Numbered from the stretch's first letter, positions 35,051 to 44,534 are shown. The stretch is DNA of 64,000 nt from Amycolatopsis sp. FBCC-B4732 (GCF_023008405.1 NZ_CP095376.1:6118501-6182500); one strand, 5' to 3'. Translations and numbers: made by a program. The notes: generated by a model not told the origin, from the letters alone.

Positions 35051-36366
35051 CCGGCGCGGTTCCGGAAGAATCGCGCGTCGTCCTCATCGGCACGTCCCAG
35101 TACACCGACGAGCGCCTGCCTCCCATTCCGGTCGTCGAGCAGTGCCTGCACGACCTGCGGGACGTACTGACCGACCCGGACCACGGGCTCGTCGGGGCGG
35201 AGCACTGCACGGTTCTCCTCGACGAGCCGGACATCGCCCAGCTGGGGCGCCGGATCCGCGAGGCGATGGCGGGCGCGACGGGTCTGCTGGTCGTCTACTT
35301 CGTCGGCCACGGCATCGTCGGCCGCCGGCACGAGCTGTACCTCGGGCTTCCCGACAGCGATCTCGAGCACCCCACTTTCGGTTCGCTGTCCTACGACGCG
35401 CTGCGAGACCAGATCCTGGACAGCCCGGCGCGGACGAAGGTCGTCATCCTGGATTCCTGCTATTCGGGGCGGGCGATGGGGGAAACACTCGCGGATCCGG
35501 TCGGGGCGGTCGTCGGCCAGCTGGACATCGACGGCACGTACCTGATGACGTCGGCCCAGCGCGACCAGGTCGCGCTCGTGCTCGAGGGCGAGGCGCACAC
35601 GGCGTTCACCGGGCGGCTGTTGCGAGTACTGAAGACCGGAATTCCGGAAGCGGGTGAATTCCTGACGGTCGACGACGTCTTCCACCAGCTGTCGACGGTG
35701 ATGACGGCGGCCGGCCTCCCGCGGCCGCAGAAGCGCGGGAGCCAGAATTCGGGGCGGTTCAGGATCGCGCGCAACCACGCCATTTCGGCCGAGAGTGAAG
35801 AGGACCTGGACGTCCGGGTCAAGGGGATCATCCGGCGCGGGCGGGCCGAGAGCTGGGCGAAGCAGCTGCCGGACTTGCGGAAGGTGCTCGCCCGGCAGCA
35901 GGCGCTTCTCGGTGACGGGCACGCGAAGGTGTGGCGGACCGAGCAGCTCATCGCCCACGCGATCGGGGAGGGCGGAGATCCGTCGGAGGCGGTCGAGCGG
36001 CTGCGGGACCTGTTCGTCCGGCAGTCCGCCGAGCTTGGTGAGGAGCACGCCGACACGCTGTGGACGCGGCATTTGCTGGCGGTGAACCTGGGTGAGTCGG
36101 GGCTTCGGGAGGAGGCGATTGCCGTACTTCGGGCGCTGTTGCCTGACCTTCGGCGCGTGTCGGGGCACCTTGATCCGGCTTGCTGGCGGGCTCAGCACGT
36201 TCTCGCGGTGAATCTCGCTTTGACCGGGTGGATCGAAGAGAGTGTTGCGCTTTTGAAGGAGCTGCGGACGATGCAGAAGGTTCACCTGGGTGAAGGGGCG
36301 CCTCAGACCGGCCGGGTGCGGCGGGATCTGATGCTGCTTTCGCAGGAGGAGGCGGACCGTGTTTGA
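35047..36366 (+). CDS. Caspase-like (C14) protease with C-terminal helical repeats
   Basis: 439 aa. Caspase-fold domain (about 8-240): strand VVLIGTSQY, catalytic His in LVVYFVGHGI (H88), catalytic Cys in VVILDSCYSGRAM (C138), so the dyad is intact. TSAQRDQVALVLEGEAHTAFTGRLL is typical of bacterial CHAT/caspase relatives. Residues about 265-439 form TPR-like helical repeats (EAVERLRDLFVRQSAELGEEHADTLWTRHLLAVNLGESG and similar; each unit shorter than quoted families' 34 residues). Coupled to EACC1 upstream and overlapping the ClpC-like gene downstream by 8 bp. Likely effector of a regulated-death or immunity module. Confidence 0.85.
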   Translation: MTGAVPEESRVVLIGTSQYTDERLPPIPVVEQCLHDLRDVLTDPDHGLVGAEHCTVLLDEPDIAQLGRRIREAMAGATGLLVVYFVGHGIVGRRHELYLGLPDSDLEHPTFGSLSYDALRDQILDSPARTKVVILDSCYSGRAMGETLADPVGAVVGQLDIDGTYLMTSAQRDQVALVLEGEAHTAFTGRLLRVLKTGIPEAGEFLTVDDVFHQLSTVMTAAGLPRPQKRGSQNSGRFRIARNHAISAESEEDLDVRVKGIIRRGRAESWAKQLPDLRKVLARQQALLGDGHAKVWRTEQLIAHAIGEGGDPSEAVERLRDLFVRQSAELGEEHADTLWTRHLLAVNLGESGLREEAIAVLRALLPDLRRVSGHLDPACWRAQHVLAVNLALTGWIEESVALLKELRTMQKVHLGEGAPQTGRVRRDLMLLSQEEADRV

Positions 36367-37714
36367 GCGCTTCACCGATCGAGCGCGCCGTGTCGTCGTC
36401 CTGGCCGAGGAGGCGGCCAAGGAGCTGCAGCACGACTACATCGGAGCCGAGCACCTCCTCATCGCCATGGCGTTCGAAGGCGAAGGGATCGCTGCCCAGG
36501 CACTGGACCGTCACGGACTCACCTCCGAGGTGCTCCACAAAGAAGTGCTCGAGGTCGTCGGTCCGGGCACGGCGCCTCCCGGTGCGGGACACCTTCCTTC
36601 CACATCCGACATGAAGAAAGTTCTGGAGCTCGCGTTGCGCGAAGCACTGCGACTCGGCCACAGCTACATCGGGACAGAACACATCCTGCTCGGGCTGATC
36701 CGCAAAGGCAAAGGGGTGGAGGTCGAGGTACTGTCCAACCTGCGCATCTCACTCGACGAGCTCCGGCAAACAGTGCTGGAATTCATTCCGAATCAGGCAA
36801 AAACTCCGGCGGCGGAAATCACGAAAACGGCACAAAGGGCACCGTCCCCATTGGAACAGCTGGGGCGCGGCCTCACCGAACTCGCGCGGGACGGTGCGCT
36901 GGACCGCGTCGTCGGCCGCGCCAAAGAGATCGATCGGCTCATCCAGGTCCTCTCCCGCCGCACGCGGCACAATCCCGTCCTTGTGGGTGAGCACGGGGTC
37001 GGCAGGGCAGCGGTCTTCGACGGACTCGCCCAGCGGATCGTCGCAGGCGAAGTCCCGGAGCGACTCAAGGGCAAAGCCGTCCACGCGCTCAACCGCGGTG
37101 GCCACGCCGACGAAGAACTGCGCGAAGCAATGGCCGAAGTCCGGGCGCGCGATGACGTCATCCTGCTGCTCGACGACATCTCCGACCTCGTGCACGGCAA
37201 ACACGCCGAAATCCTGAGCGCAGCTGTGCTGCACGGCGACGTCCTCGTCGGGTGCACCGCCACCCCCGAGAGCTATCGCCGGGTCAACGCCGAAAGTCCC
37301 GCGCTCGCTCAGCTCTTCCAGCCGATCCAGGTGGTCGAGATGGCGCCGGAATCCGCGGTCGAAGTGCTGCGGGTCATGCGGGGACGGCTGGTCGACCACC
37401 ACCGCCTCACGATCGAGGACGACGTGCTCGTCACGGCCGTCGAGCTGGCCTCGCGGTACGACCGGCAGCACCGGCTGCCGAGGAGCGCCATCGACCTCAT
37501 CGACGAGGCCTGTGCCCGCGCGGCCGGGACGTCGAGCCTGAGCGAGGCCGACCTCAGCCGGACCATCCAGGACCTGCGCAACGAGTGGAAGGTCGAAGCG
37601 CAGCTCCTCGGCGTGCTCGAACCCGCCCACCGGGGACGTCCCGCGCGGCCGGTGCCGGAGGCTTTCCTGCAGTTCTACGGCGGTGTCGACAGCGAGATCT
37701 GGCGCGTCGGCTGA
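36359..37714 (+). CDS. ClpC-like protein: double Clp-N domain plus degenerate AAA+ module
   Basis: 451 aa against ~820 for ClpC; only N domain and one AAA+ module. Two Clp-N repeats: FTDRARRVVVLAEEAAK ... DYIGAEHLLIAM and LELALREALRLGHSYIGTEHILLGLI. In the AAA+ part Walker A is GEHGVGRAA (210-218; the catalytic Lys-Thr replaced by Arg-Ala), Walker B is LLLDDISDL (Glu to Asp), the pore-loop stretch with KYRGEFEERL is shortened to NRGGHADEEL, and the arginine-finger ERRFQP reads AQLFQP. So it should not unfold proteins. GTG start after GGAGGAGG. Some stretches (36.6-36.85 kb) are less GC-rich than neighbours, hinting at transfer. Confidence 0.85.
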   Translation: MFERFTDRARRVVVLAEEAAKELQHDYIGAEHLLIAMAFEGEGIAAQALDRHGLTSEVLHKEVLEVVGPGTAPPGAGHLPSTSDMKKVLELALREALRLGHSYIGTEHILLGLIRKGKGVEVEVLSNLRISLDELRQTVLEFIPNQAKTPAAEITKTAQRAPSPLEQLGRGLTELARDGALDRVVGRAKEIDRLIQVLSRRTRHNPVLVGEHGVGRAAVFDGLAQRIVAGEVPERLKGKAVHALNRGGHADEELREAMAEVRARDDVILLLDDISDLVHGKHAEILSAAVLHGDVLVGCTATPESYRRVNAESPALAQLFQPIQVVEMAPESAVEVLRVMRGRLVDHHRLTIEDDVLVTAVELASRYDRQHRLPRSAIDLIDEACARAAGTSSLSEADLSRTIQDLRNEWKVEAQLLGVLEPAHRGRPARPVPEAFLQFYGGVDSEIWRVG

Positions 37715-37772
37715 GCGACCGGCCGCTGGGACGGATAGCGCCCCCGCGAACCCGTGGGTAGCGTGCACACCG

Positions 37773-39059
37773 ATGAGTGAACGCACCTGGGGTTTCCGCA
37801 CCCGCGCCCTGCACGCGGGTGGTACCCCCGATCCCGCGACCGGGGCCCGGGCCGTGCCGATCTACCAGACCACCAGCTTCGTCTTCGAGGACGCGGCCGA
37901 CGCCGCCAACCTCTTCGCGCTGCAGAAGTACGGGAACGTCTACAGCCGGATCGGGAACCCGACCGTCGCCGCGTTCGAGGAGCGGGTCGCCAGTCTCGAA
38001 GGGGCCATCGGCGGGGTCGCCACCGCGAGCGGGCAGGCCGCCGAGTTCCTCACCTTCAGCGCGCTCGCCGAGGCCGGTGACCACATCGTGTCCGCGAGCG
38101 GCCTCTACGGCGGCACCGTCACCCAGCTCACCGGGACGCTGCGGCGCTTCGGCGTCGAGACGACGTTCGTCAGCGGCGGGATCGACGACTACGCCGCCGC
38201 GATCACCGACCGGACGCGGCTGCTCTACACCGAGGTCATCGGCAACCCCGGTGGCGGCATCGCCGACCTCGCCGCGCTCGCCGACCTGGCGCACGCCCAC
38301 GACATCCCGCTGGTCGTCGACGCCACGCTCGCCACGCCGTACCTGTGCCGCCCGATCGAGCACGGGGCCGACATCGTGCTGCACTCGGCGACGAAGTTCC
38401 TCGGCGGCCACGGGACGACGCTCGGCGGGATCGTCGTCGAGTCAGGGAAGTTCGACTGGGGCAACGGTAAGTTCCCGCGGATGACCGAGACCGTCGACAG
38501 CTACGGCGGCCTGAAGTACTGGGAGAACTTCGGCGAGTACGCGTTCTGCACCCGGCTGCGCGCCGAGCAGCTGCGGGACATCGGCGCGGCGCTCTCGCCG
38601 CACTCGGCTTTCCTGCTGCTGCAAGGGATCGAGACGCTGCCGCAGCGGATGGACGCGCACGTCGCCAACGCCCGCGCGATCGCCGAGCACCTCGAAGCCG
38701 ACCCGCGCGTGGCCTGGGTGTCCTACGCCGGGCTGCCGTCGCACCCGCACCACGACCTCGCGAAGAAGTACCTGCCCGCCGGGCCGGGCGCGGTGTTCTC
38801 CTTCGGCATCGACGGCGGCCGCGCGGCCGGCGAGAAGTTCGTCGAGTCGGTCGAACTGCTGTCGCACCTGGCGAACGTCGGGGACGCGCGGTCGCTCGTC
38901 ATCCACCCGGCGTCGACGACGCACGCGCAGCTGTCGGAAGAGCAGCTCGCGGCCGCGGGCGTCGGGCCGGACCTGATCCGGCTGTCGATCGGGCTGGAGG
39001 ACGTCGGCGACCTCGTCTGGGACCTCGACCAGGCGCTGGGCAAGGCGGTGGCGGGATGA
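37773..39059 (+). CDS. metY: O-acetylhomoserine (thiol)-lyase / sulfhydrylase
   Basis: 428-aa PLP enzyme of the Cys/Met metabolism family; makes homocysteine from O-acetylhomoserine and sulfide. PLP-binding Lys in [17 protein letters not shown]; other signatures [20 protein letters not shown] and [16 protein letters not shown]. The 50-residue insertion with [20 protein letters not shown] is typical of MetY rather than MetB/MetZ. ATG 37773 starts [22 protein letters not shown] lies 8 bp before it, so the mRNA may be leaderless. Overlaps the next gene as ATGA. Confidence 0.94.
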   Translation: MSERTWGFRTRALHAGGTPDPATGARAVPIYQTTSFVFEDAADAANLFALQKYGNVYSRIGNPTVAAFEERVASLEGAIGGVATASGQAAEFLTFSALAEAGDHIVSASGLYGGTVTQLTGTLRRFGVETTFVSGGIDDYAAAITDRTRLLYTEVIGNPGGGIADLAALADLAHAHDIPLVVDATLATPYLCRPIEHGADIVLHSATKFLGGHGTTLGGIVVESGKFDWGNGKFPRMTETVDSYGGLKYWENFGEYAFCTRLRAEQLRDIGAALSPHSAFLLLQGIETLPQRMDAHVANARAIAEHLEADPRVAWVSYAGLPSHPHHDLAKKYLPAGPGAVFSFGIDGGRAAGEKFVESVELLSHLANVGDARSLVIHPASTTHAQLSEEQLAAAGVGPDLIRLSIGLEDVGDLVWDLDQALGKAVAG

Positions 39060-39532
39060 CCCACGACGTCGGGGCCGTCGAGCGGCGCGCGATCTTGAAC
39101 CGGACGAAGTCGGTGACGATCGTCGGCGCGTCCGCCAACCCGGCGCGGCCCAGCTACTTCGTCGCGACCTACCTGCTTTCCTCGACGCGGTACGAGGTCA
39201 ACTTCGTCAACCCGCGCCTGGACACGCTGCTCGGGAAGCCGGTGTACGCGTCGCTCGAGGACGTCCCGGGCGAGCTGGACCTGATCAGCGTCTTCCGCAA
39301 GCACGACGACCTGCCGCAGGTGGCCGGCGAGGTCGTCGACGCCGGCGCGCGGACGCTGTGGCTGCAACTCGGGTTGTGGCACGAGCCGGCCGCCGACCGG
39401 GCGCGGGAGGCCGGGCTCGACGTCGTGATGAACCGGTGCGTGAAGATCGAGCACGCGCGCTTCGCCGGCGGGCTGCACCTGGCGGGGTTCAACACCGGCG
39501 TGATCAGCTCGCGGCGGCAGTCGGCGCCTTAG
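39056..39532 (+). CDS. CoA-binding (YccU-type) protein
   Basis: 158-aa Rossmann-fold protein of the CoA_binding family. Motifs: TIVGASANPARPSYFVATYL, VNPRLDTLLGKPVYASLEDVPGELDLISVFRK, TLWLQLGLWHEPAADRAREAGLDVVMNRCVKIEHAR. Frequently encoded beside MetY, with which it overlaps by 4 bp; the biochemical role is unknown, perhaps binding an acyl-CoA or nucleotide effector. Confidence 0.88.
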   Translation: MTHDVGAVERRAILNRTKSVTIVGASANPARPSYFVATYLLSSTRYEVNFVNPRLDTLLGKPVYASLEDVPGELDLISVFRKHDDLPQVAGEVVDAGARTLWLQLGLWHEPAADRAREAGLDVVMNRCVKIEHARFAGGLHLAGFNTGVISSRRQSAP

Positions 39533-39575
39533 GCGGCACGGGAAGAGAACGGGCGTTCCCACTGTTGGCCCCGGT

Positions 39576-40334
39576 ATGACTTTGGGGATCACGTTGTCCG
39601 GCGGCCCGACGGCGCTCTTGGAACTGGGCGGCGTCCGGCTGCTCACCGACCCGACCTTCGACGCGCCCGGCGACCACCCGGTCGGCGAGCGCGTGCTGGT
39701 CAAGACCGAGGATTCGGTGCTGTCCGAGGCCGCGGTCGGGGTGGTGGACGCCGTGCTGCTGTCGCACGACCAGCACCCCGACAACCTCGACGACCGCGGC
39801 CGCGCGTACCTCGCCACGGTGCCGTTGACGCTGATCACGCCGAGCGGGGCCGCGCGCCTCGGCGGCACGGCGCGGGGGCTGGCGCCGTGGGAGGAGACGC
39901 GGGTGGGGCCGCTGACCGTCACCGCCGTCCCGGCCCTGCACGGACCCGAAGGGGCTTCGCGGGTCACCGGGGACGTCACGGGCTTCGTGCTGACCGGCGA
40001 TGGCCTCCCGACCGTGTACGTCAGCGGGGACAACGCGTCGGTCGATCTCGTGCGCGAGATCGCCTCGCGGTTCCGCGTCGACATCGCGGTGCTCTTCGCC
40101 GGCGCCGCCCGGACACGGTTCTTCGACGGTGCTCCCCTGACACTGACCAGCGAGAACGCCGTCGAAGCCGCGAAGGTGCTCGGTGCGGCGAAGGTGGTGC
40201 CGCTGCACTTCCGCGGCTGGCAGCACTTCACCGAGGGCTCGGACGTGCTCCGGAAGGCCTTCGAGGCAGCCGGGCTGGCCGACCGGCTGGTGCTCCTCGA
40301 ACCCGGCCGGCACGCGGCGGTCCGAGCCGGGTGA
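39576..40334 (+). CDS. MBL-fold metallo-hydrolase (UlaG-like)
   Basis: 252 aa. The beta-lactamase-fold core shows GGPTALLELGGVRLLTDPTFD, AVLLSHDQHPDNLDDRGR (variant of HxHxDH with H-x2-H-x-D-N), VTAVPALHGPEG, GLPTVYVSGDNAS and VVPLHFRGW. The altered metal box is typical of an actinobacterial sub-family, so activity is probable but the substrate is not known. Stands alone, 43 bp after the CoA-binding gene. Confidence 0.83.
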   Translation: MTLGITLSGGPTALLELGGVRLLTDPTFDAPGDHPVGERVLVKTEDSVLSEAAVGVVDAVLLSHDQHPDNLDDRGRAYLATVPLTLITPSGAARLGGTARGLAPWEETRVGPLTVTAVPALHGPEGASRVTGDVTGFVLTGDGLPTVYVSGDNASVDLVREIASRFRVDIAVLFAGAARTRFFDGAPLTLTSENAVEAAKVLGAAKVVPLHFRGWQHFTEGSDVLRKAFEAAGLADRLVLLEPGRHAAVRAG

Positions 40335-40371
40335 GCACGGGTCCGGGAGCGGGCCGTGAGAGGCTGGCGGC

Positions 40372-40548
40372 ATGGCCAAACCGACGCCGCTGCAGTTCCG
40401 CAACCTCCTCGTCGCCCTGCTGGCGGCGGCGGGCTTCGTCTGGAGCGTCGTGACCGGCCTGCCGTGGTGGGTCAGCGCGATCGTCGGCTGCGCCTGCGTC
40501 CTCTCACTGGCTTCGGCCTACCTCAACCGGCCCGGGGCGAACAGCTAG
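40372..40548 (+). CDS. Small two-helix membrane protein
   Basis: 58 aa: MAKPTPLQFRNLLVALLAAA is the N-terminus; hydrophobic segments at about 11-29 and 32-50 are split by Pro-Trp-Trp, and the end is polar. It has a normal ATG and codon use matching the genome; GGCTGGCGG precedes the start. It sits 9 bp before the Mrr-like endonuclease gene, so it could be in the same transcript. Not recognised. Confidence 0.65.
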   Translation: MAKPTPLQFRNLLVALLAAAGFVWSVVTGLPWWVSAIVGCACVLSLASAYLNRPGANS

Positions 40549-40557
40549 CGTGACCCC

Positions 40558-41580
40558 ATGACGACGATCTGGGGCGTCCACAACGACCAGCCCCAACTGG
40601 ACCTGGTCGCGAACGGATTCGTGTCGATCGGCTGGGACGACCTCGGGGATCTCACCGATCTCAAGGACGATCGCGAGGACGCGAAAGAACGGGTCGCCCG
40701 GAAACGTCCGTACCTCAAGCCGGGCGCCATCCCGGTCACCGCCGGGACGCTGCTTTCCTTCCGGCACCGGATGCGGCCCGGGGATCTCGTGATCTACCCG
40801 TACAAGCCGGACAGCACGATCAACATCGGCCGCATCACGGGTGACTACTACTTCGCGAAGGACGCTCCCACGCACGCCAACCGGCGACCGGTGACCTGGC
40901 TGCGGACGAGCATCCCCCGCACGACGTTCTCCCAGAGCGCGCGCTACGAAATCGGCTCGGCCGTGACCGTGTTCCAGGTCAAGCAGCACAAGCAGGAGTT
41001 CCTCGACTTCCTCGACGGTGCGACTTCGGCCACGGCCCCGTCAGTGGCCGAAGCCGAACCCGAAGCCGCCGCGGACGAAGCCGCGGATCAGCCCGATCCC
41101 GAACGGATCGAGACCTACACCCGCGACTTCATCATCGAGACCCTGATGACCAAGCTCGAGGGGATCGACTTCGAGCACTTCGTCGCCCACCTCCTCGGGG
41201 CCATGGGGTACCGGACCGAGGTGACGAGCCCTTCACGGGACGGCGGCTACGACATCCTGGCCTCGCACGACCCGCTCCTGCTGGAGCCGCCGATCGTCAA
41301 GGTGCAGTGCAAGCGCACGACCTCGTCGATCGGCCGCCCCGAGGTTCAGCAGCTGACCGGGACACTCGCGGCCGGCGGGTCCGAGCTCGGCTTGTTCGTC
41401 ACACTGGGCAGCTATTCCGCCGACGCGCAGCACGAAGAACGGCACCGCCAGAACCTCCGCCTGATCAACGGCCGCCAGCTGGTCAAGCTGATCTTCGAGC
41501 ACTACGACAAGTTCAGCCTCGAGTACAAGCGCCTTCTCCCGCTGCGGCCCGTCTACATCGTGGACAGCACGCTGAGCTAG
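40558..41580 (+). CDS. Mrr-type restriction endonuclease with N-terminal reader-like domain
   Basis: 340 aa. The C-terminal half is the Mrr_cat PD-(D/E)XK domain: GIDFEHFVAHLLGAMGY, then SRDGGYDILA (Asp) and VKVQCKRTTSS (QxK), GRPEVQQLTGTLAAGGSELGLFVT. The N-terminal ~150 residues (MTTIWGVHNDQPQLDLVANG ... GDLVIYPYKPDSTINIGRITGDYYF) resemble PUA/EVE-type domains that read modified bases. An acidic Ala/Glu linker lies between. Probably a type IV (modification-dependent) enzyme; no methyltransferase is adjacent. The stop overlaps the convergent allantoicase gene by 4 bp. Confidence 0.87.
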   Translation: MTTIWGVHNDQPQLDLVANGFVSIGWDDLGDLTDLKDDREDAKERVARKRPYLKPGAIPVTAGTLLSFRHRMRPGDLVIYPYKPDSTINIGRITGDYYFAKDAPTHANRRPVTWLRTSIPRTTFSQSARYEIGSAVTVFQVKQHKQEFLDFLDGATSATAPSVAEAEPEAAADEAADQPDPERIETYTRDFIIETLMTKLEGIDFEHFVAHLLGAMGYRTEVTSPSRDGGYDILASHDPLLLEPPIVKVQCKRTTSSIGRPEVQQLTGTLAAGGSELGLFVTLGSYSADAQHEERHRQNLRLINGRQLVKLIFEHYDKFSLEYKRLLPLRPVYIVDSTLS

Positions 41581-42590
41581 CGCGTCTTCGAGAACCGCGC
41601 CTTCAGGTTCGTGCGGCCCGCCTCCGTGAGGCGGCCGAAGAGCCGCAGGCGGGCCAGGCCGCCGTCCGGGTAGATGTCCAGGCGGGCCTCCGTCACCTCC
41701 GGGGCGTCCTTCACGGCGAAGCGGTGGCGGGTGTCCGGTTGCAGGCGCGTCTTCGGGAGCAGGTCCACCCACTCGCCGTACGTGTCGCGGCCGCTGACCG
41801 ACGCCCAGCCCGGGGCGTTGCCCTTCAGGTTGCTCGTGTCCAGTTCCGCGAAGCGGACGATGCCCGCGCCCGCCAGGCGCAGCGTCACCCAGTCGTTGCC
41901 GGCGTCGCGGCGGCGGGCCGTCTCCCAGCCCTCCGCCTGGTGGGCCGCCAGGCCCGGGGACAGCAGGTTGTTCGGCGACGAATAGAACTTGTTGCTGCAG
42001 CCCGTGACCACCGCCCCGTTCTCCAAGGCCGCCAGGTCGAGCGCGTCCAGGTCGAGCAGGTCCGGGTCCGGGATCGGCAGGCCGTGGACGCGCAGGCGGG
42101 CGACGCCGCCGTCCGGGTGCTGCGTCAGGCGTACGTGCGTGTACCGGCGGGAACCGTTGATCGCGTAGAAGTTCTCCGTGTGGCCGGCCGCCGGGGCTCG
42201 GTCGACCAGGACGTCCCAGTCGGCCGATGCCAGCTCCGCCGCCGAGGGGTAGCCCGGGACCGAGGTCGCCTCCACCGAGACGTGCGGCGGGTAGTTTCCC
42301 TTGAAGAACGCCGTGTCCACGATGACGCCGGTGACCGTGCCCGCCAGGCCGAGCCGGAGGACGGCTTGGTCGTCGCCCGGTTCGCGGTGGCGGCGGGTTT
42401 CCCAGCCGTCGTAGACCTGGCCCTTGGGGCCGAACGTCTCCGCGCGGTGGGCCGGGACCCACGGGTTGACCAGGTTCTCCTTCTCGGCGAACAGCTCGTC
42501 GGTCGCCCACATCACGGTCCCGCCGAAGCGCCGGGACGCGAGGTCGGGCAGTTCTGTCCACTCAGGACGGTCGGACACCACAGCCTCCAT
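41577..42590 (-). CDS. alc: Allantoicase
   Basis: 337-aa enzyme, allantoate to ureidoglycolate and urea. Two jelly-roll repeats: FGGTVMWATDELFAEKENLV, YDGWETRRHREPGDDQAVLRLG in the first, and NKFYSSPNNLLSPG, GWETARRRDAGNDWVTLRL in the second, each with the typical GWET-R motif. Lies 1 bp after allB on the same strand. With allB it makes the late steps of urate breakdown. Confidence 0.94.
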   Translation of the reverse strand: MEAVVSDRPEWTELPDLASRRFGGTVMWATDELFAEKENLVNPWVPAHRAETFGPKGQVYDGWETRRHREPGDDQAVLRLGLAGTVTGVIVDTAFFKGNYPPHVSVEATSVPGYPSAAELASADWDVLVDRAPAAGHTENFYAINGSRRYTHVRLTQHPDGGVARLRVHGLPIPDPDLLDLDALDLAALENGAVVTGCSNKFYSSPNNLLSPGLAAHQAEGWETARRRDAGNDWVTLRLAGAGIVRFAELDTSNLKGNAPGWASVSGRDTYGEWVDLLPKTRLQPDTRHRFAVKDAPEVTEARLDIYPDGGLARLRLFGRLTEAGRTNLKARFSKTR

Positions 42591-42591
42591 T

Positions 42592-43920
42592 TCAGCAGTT
42601 CCCCCGGGTCAGCAGCGCGCCATGCGGCGCGTCGCCGGTGATTTCGGTGCCCCGCAGCCACGTCGAGCGCACCACGCCGGCCAGCGGACGGCGGTCGTAG
42701 GCGCTCACCGGGTTGCGGTGCTTCAACTTCGCGACGTCGACGACGAACGCCTCGTCCGGCGCGAACACGCAGAAGTCGGCGTCGTAGCCCACCGCGAGGT
42801 GGCCCTTGCGGCGCATCCCGGCCTGCGCGGCCGGGCGCTCGGCCATCCAGCGGATGACGTCGGTGAGCGCGAACCCGCGTTGCCGCGCCTGCGTCCAGAT
42901 CGCCGGCAGGCCCAGCTGCAGGCTGGAAATCCCGCCCCACGCCTCGCCGAAGTCGCCGCTGTCGAAGCGTTTCAGCTCCGGCGTGCACGGCGAGTGGTCG
43001 CTGACGATCGTGTCGATCACGCCGTCGGCGAGCCCCTGCCAGAGCCGCTCGCGGTTGGCCGCCTCGCGGATCGGCGGGCAGCACTTGAACTGCGTCGCGC
43101 CGTCGCGGATCTCCTCGGCGACGAAGCTCAGGTAGTGCGGGCACGTTTCCGCCGTCAGCGCCACGCCGTCACGGCGGGCCGCGGCGATCAGCGGCAGGGC
43201 GTCCGAAGAGGACAGGTGCAGGATGTGCGCCCGCGCGGAAGTGCGGCGGGCCGCCTCGATCACGTGCGTGATGGCGAGATTCTCCGCCTGCCGCGGCCGC
43301 GAGTGCAGGAAGTCGACATAACGACCGCCGTGCGGCTCCGGCGCCGCACCGATCTCGTGCGCGTCCTCGGCGTGGACGATCATCAGCGCGTCGAAGGAAC
43401 TCAGCTCCCGCAACGCTTCATCGAGCCCGGCCGGGTCGAGCGGCGGGAACTCGTCGACGCCGGAGTGCAGCAGGAAGCACTTGAACCCGAACACGCCGGC
43501 GTCGTGCAGCCCGCGCAGGTCGGGAACGTTGCCCGGGATCGCACCGCCCCAGAAGCCCACGTCGACGTGCACGCGCCCGGCGGCCGACTTGCGCTTCACC
43601 TCCAGCGCCGCCACGTCCACCGTCGGTGGCAGGCTGTTCAGCGGCATGTCCACGATCGTGGTCACCCCGCCCGCGGCGGCCGCGCGGGTCGCCGTTTCGA
43701 AGCCCTCCCACTCGGCGCGGCCGGGGTCGTTGACGTGGACGTGCGTGTCGACGAGTCCCGGCAGCAGCACGACGTCGCCGCCGAGGTCGAGGACGCGGTC
43801 GCCGGACAGCGAAGCGCCGCCGGGTTCGACCGCGACGATCCGGCCGCCGTCGACGCCGAGCGTCACGGGAACTTCGCCCTCGGCCGTCACGGCCCGTGGG
43901 GCGCGCACCACAAGATCCAT
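42592..43920 (-). CDS. allB: Allantoinase
   Basis: 442-aa amidohydrolase, allantoin to allantoate. Metal site: [14 protein letters not shown] (HxH), carboxylated-Lys region [31 protein letters not shown], and [15 protein letters not shown] at 43920 starts [19 protein letters not shown]; the upstream open frame is not family-like. A good promoter lies at 43990-44019. Operon with alc. Confidence 0.95.
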   Translation of the reverse strand: MDLVVRAPRAVTAEGEVPVTLGVDGGRIVAVEPGGASLSGDRVLDLGGDVVLLPGLVDTHVHVNDPGRAEWEGFETATRAAAAGGVTTIVDMPLNSLPPTVDVAALEVKRKSAAGRVHVDVGFWGGAIPGNVPDLRGLHDAGVFGFKCFLLHSGVDEFPPLDPAGLDEALRELSSFDALMIVHAEDAHEIGAAPEPHGGRYVDFLHSRPRQAENLAITHVIEAARRTSARAHILHLSSSDALPLIAAARRDGVALTAETCPHYLSFVAEEIRDGATQFKCCPPIREAANRERLWQGLADGVIDTIVSDHSPCTPELKRFDSGDFGEAWGGISSLQLGLPAIWTQARQRGFALTDVIRWMAERPAAQAGMRRKGHLAVGYDADFCVFAPDEAFVVDVAKLKHRNPVSAYDRRPLAGVVRSTWLRGTEITGDAPHGALLTRGNC

Positions 43921-43989
43921 CCGAAAGCCCTTCGCCGGGAGGATGAGCACCATCGATTCCACAGAACGGAAAGACGGTTTCGCACAACG

Positions 43990-44042
43990 ACAGTAACCAC
44001 GGCGCGCGCCGCTCGTCAACGACGGACGCGGCGCGTTACGGT
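43990..44042. promoter_or_regulatory. Divergent promoters of allB-alc and the DUF77-HTH gene
   Basis: Minus strand: -35 TTGACG (44019-44014), 18-nt spacer, -10 TACTGT (43995-43990), giving a ~63-nt leader before allB. Plus strand: -10 TACGGT (44037-44042) 7 nt before the GTG of the regulator gene, a leaderless arrangement. TACGGT recurs before the OHCU decarboxylase gene. Confidence 0.6.
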
Positions 44043-44048
44043 CGACCC

Positions 44049-44525
44049 GTGCGGCTTGAAGCGGAGTTCACCAGCGAACCGTTCCACGGCGAAGGTTCGC
44101 CGCCCGAACACGCCGTCGCCGCTCGCGACGCCGCCGCGGAAGCGGGACTGGACACCGACTTCGGGCCGCTCGGCACCCTCGCCCGCGGCGAGGCGAAGGA
44201 GCTGCTCGAGGCCCTGCCGTCGATCGCGAAAGCGGCCTTGGACGGCGGCGCCACCCGCGTCACGCTGCAGCTGCGCCGGGCCGACGACCCCGGGGGCGCG
44301 CCGGTCGTCGAGCTGAACGACGCGCTGGCCCGGCTGATCGCCGACGTCGAGCGCGAACTGGGCGCCAAGCTCGGCGAACTCGACCGCGCGGGCAAGCAGC
44401 GCGCGGTCCGGCTGCTGCGTGAACGCGGGGCCTTCGGCCTGCGGAAATCGGTCTCGTCGGTGGCCGACGCGCTGGGCGTCACCCGGTTCACGGTCTACAA
44501 CTACCTCAACCGGGAAGCGGACTGA
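44049..44525 (+). CDS. DUF77-like / helix-turn-helix regulator of the purine cluster
   Basis: 158 aa, GTG start. Residues 1-80 ([21 protein letters not shown] ... [34 protein letters not shown]) follow the DUF77/thiamine-binding (YkoF/MTH1187-like) pattern; a charged helical link leads to a C-terminal HTH ([21 protein letters not shown]). Position at the head of the OHCU decarboxylase-HIU hydrolase-uricase genes and divergent from allB points to a local regulator, with the N-domain as ligand sensor. Function is inferred. Confidence 0.75.
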   Translation: MRLEAEFTSEPFHGEGSPPEHAVAARDAAAEAGLDTDFGPLGTLARGEAKELLEALPSIAKAALDGGATRVTLQLRRADDPGGAPVVELNDALARLIADVERELGAKLGELDRAGKQRAVRLLRERGAFGLRKSVSSVADALGVTRFTVYNYLNREAD

Positions 44526-44534
44526 CCAGCGCTT

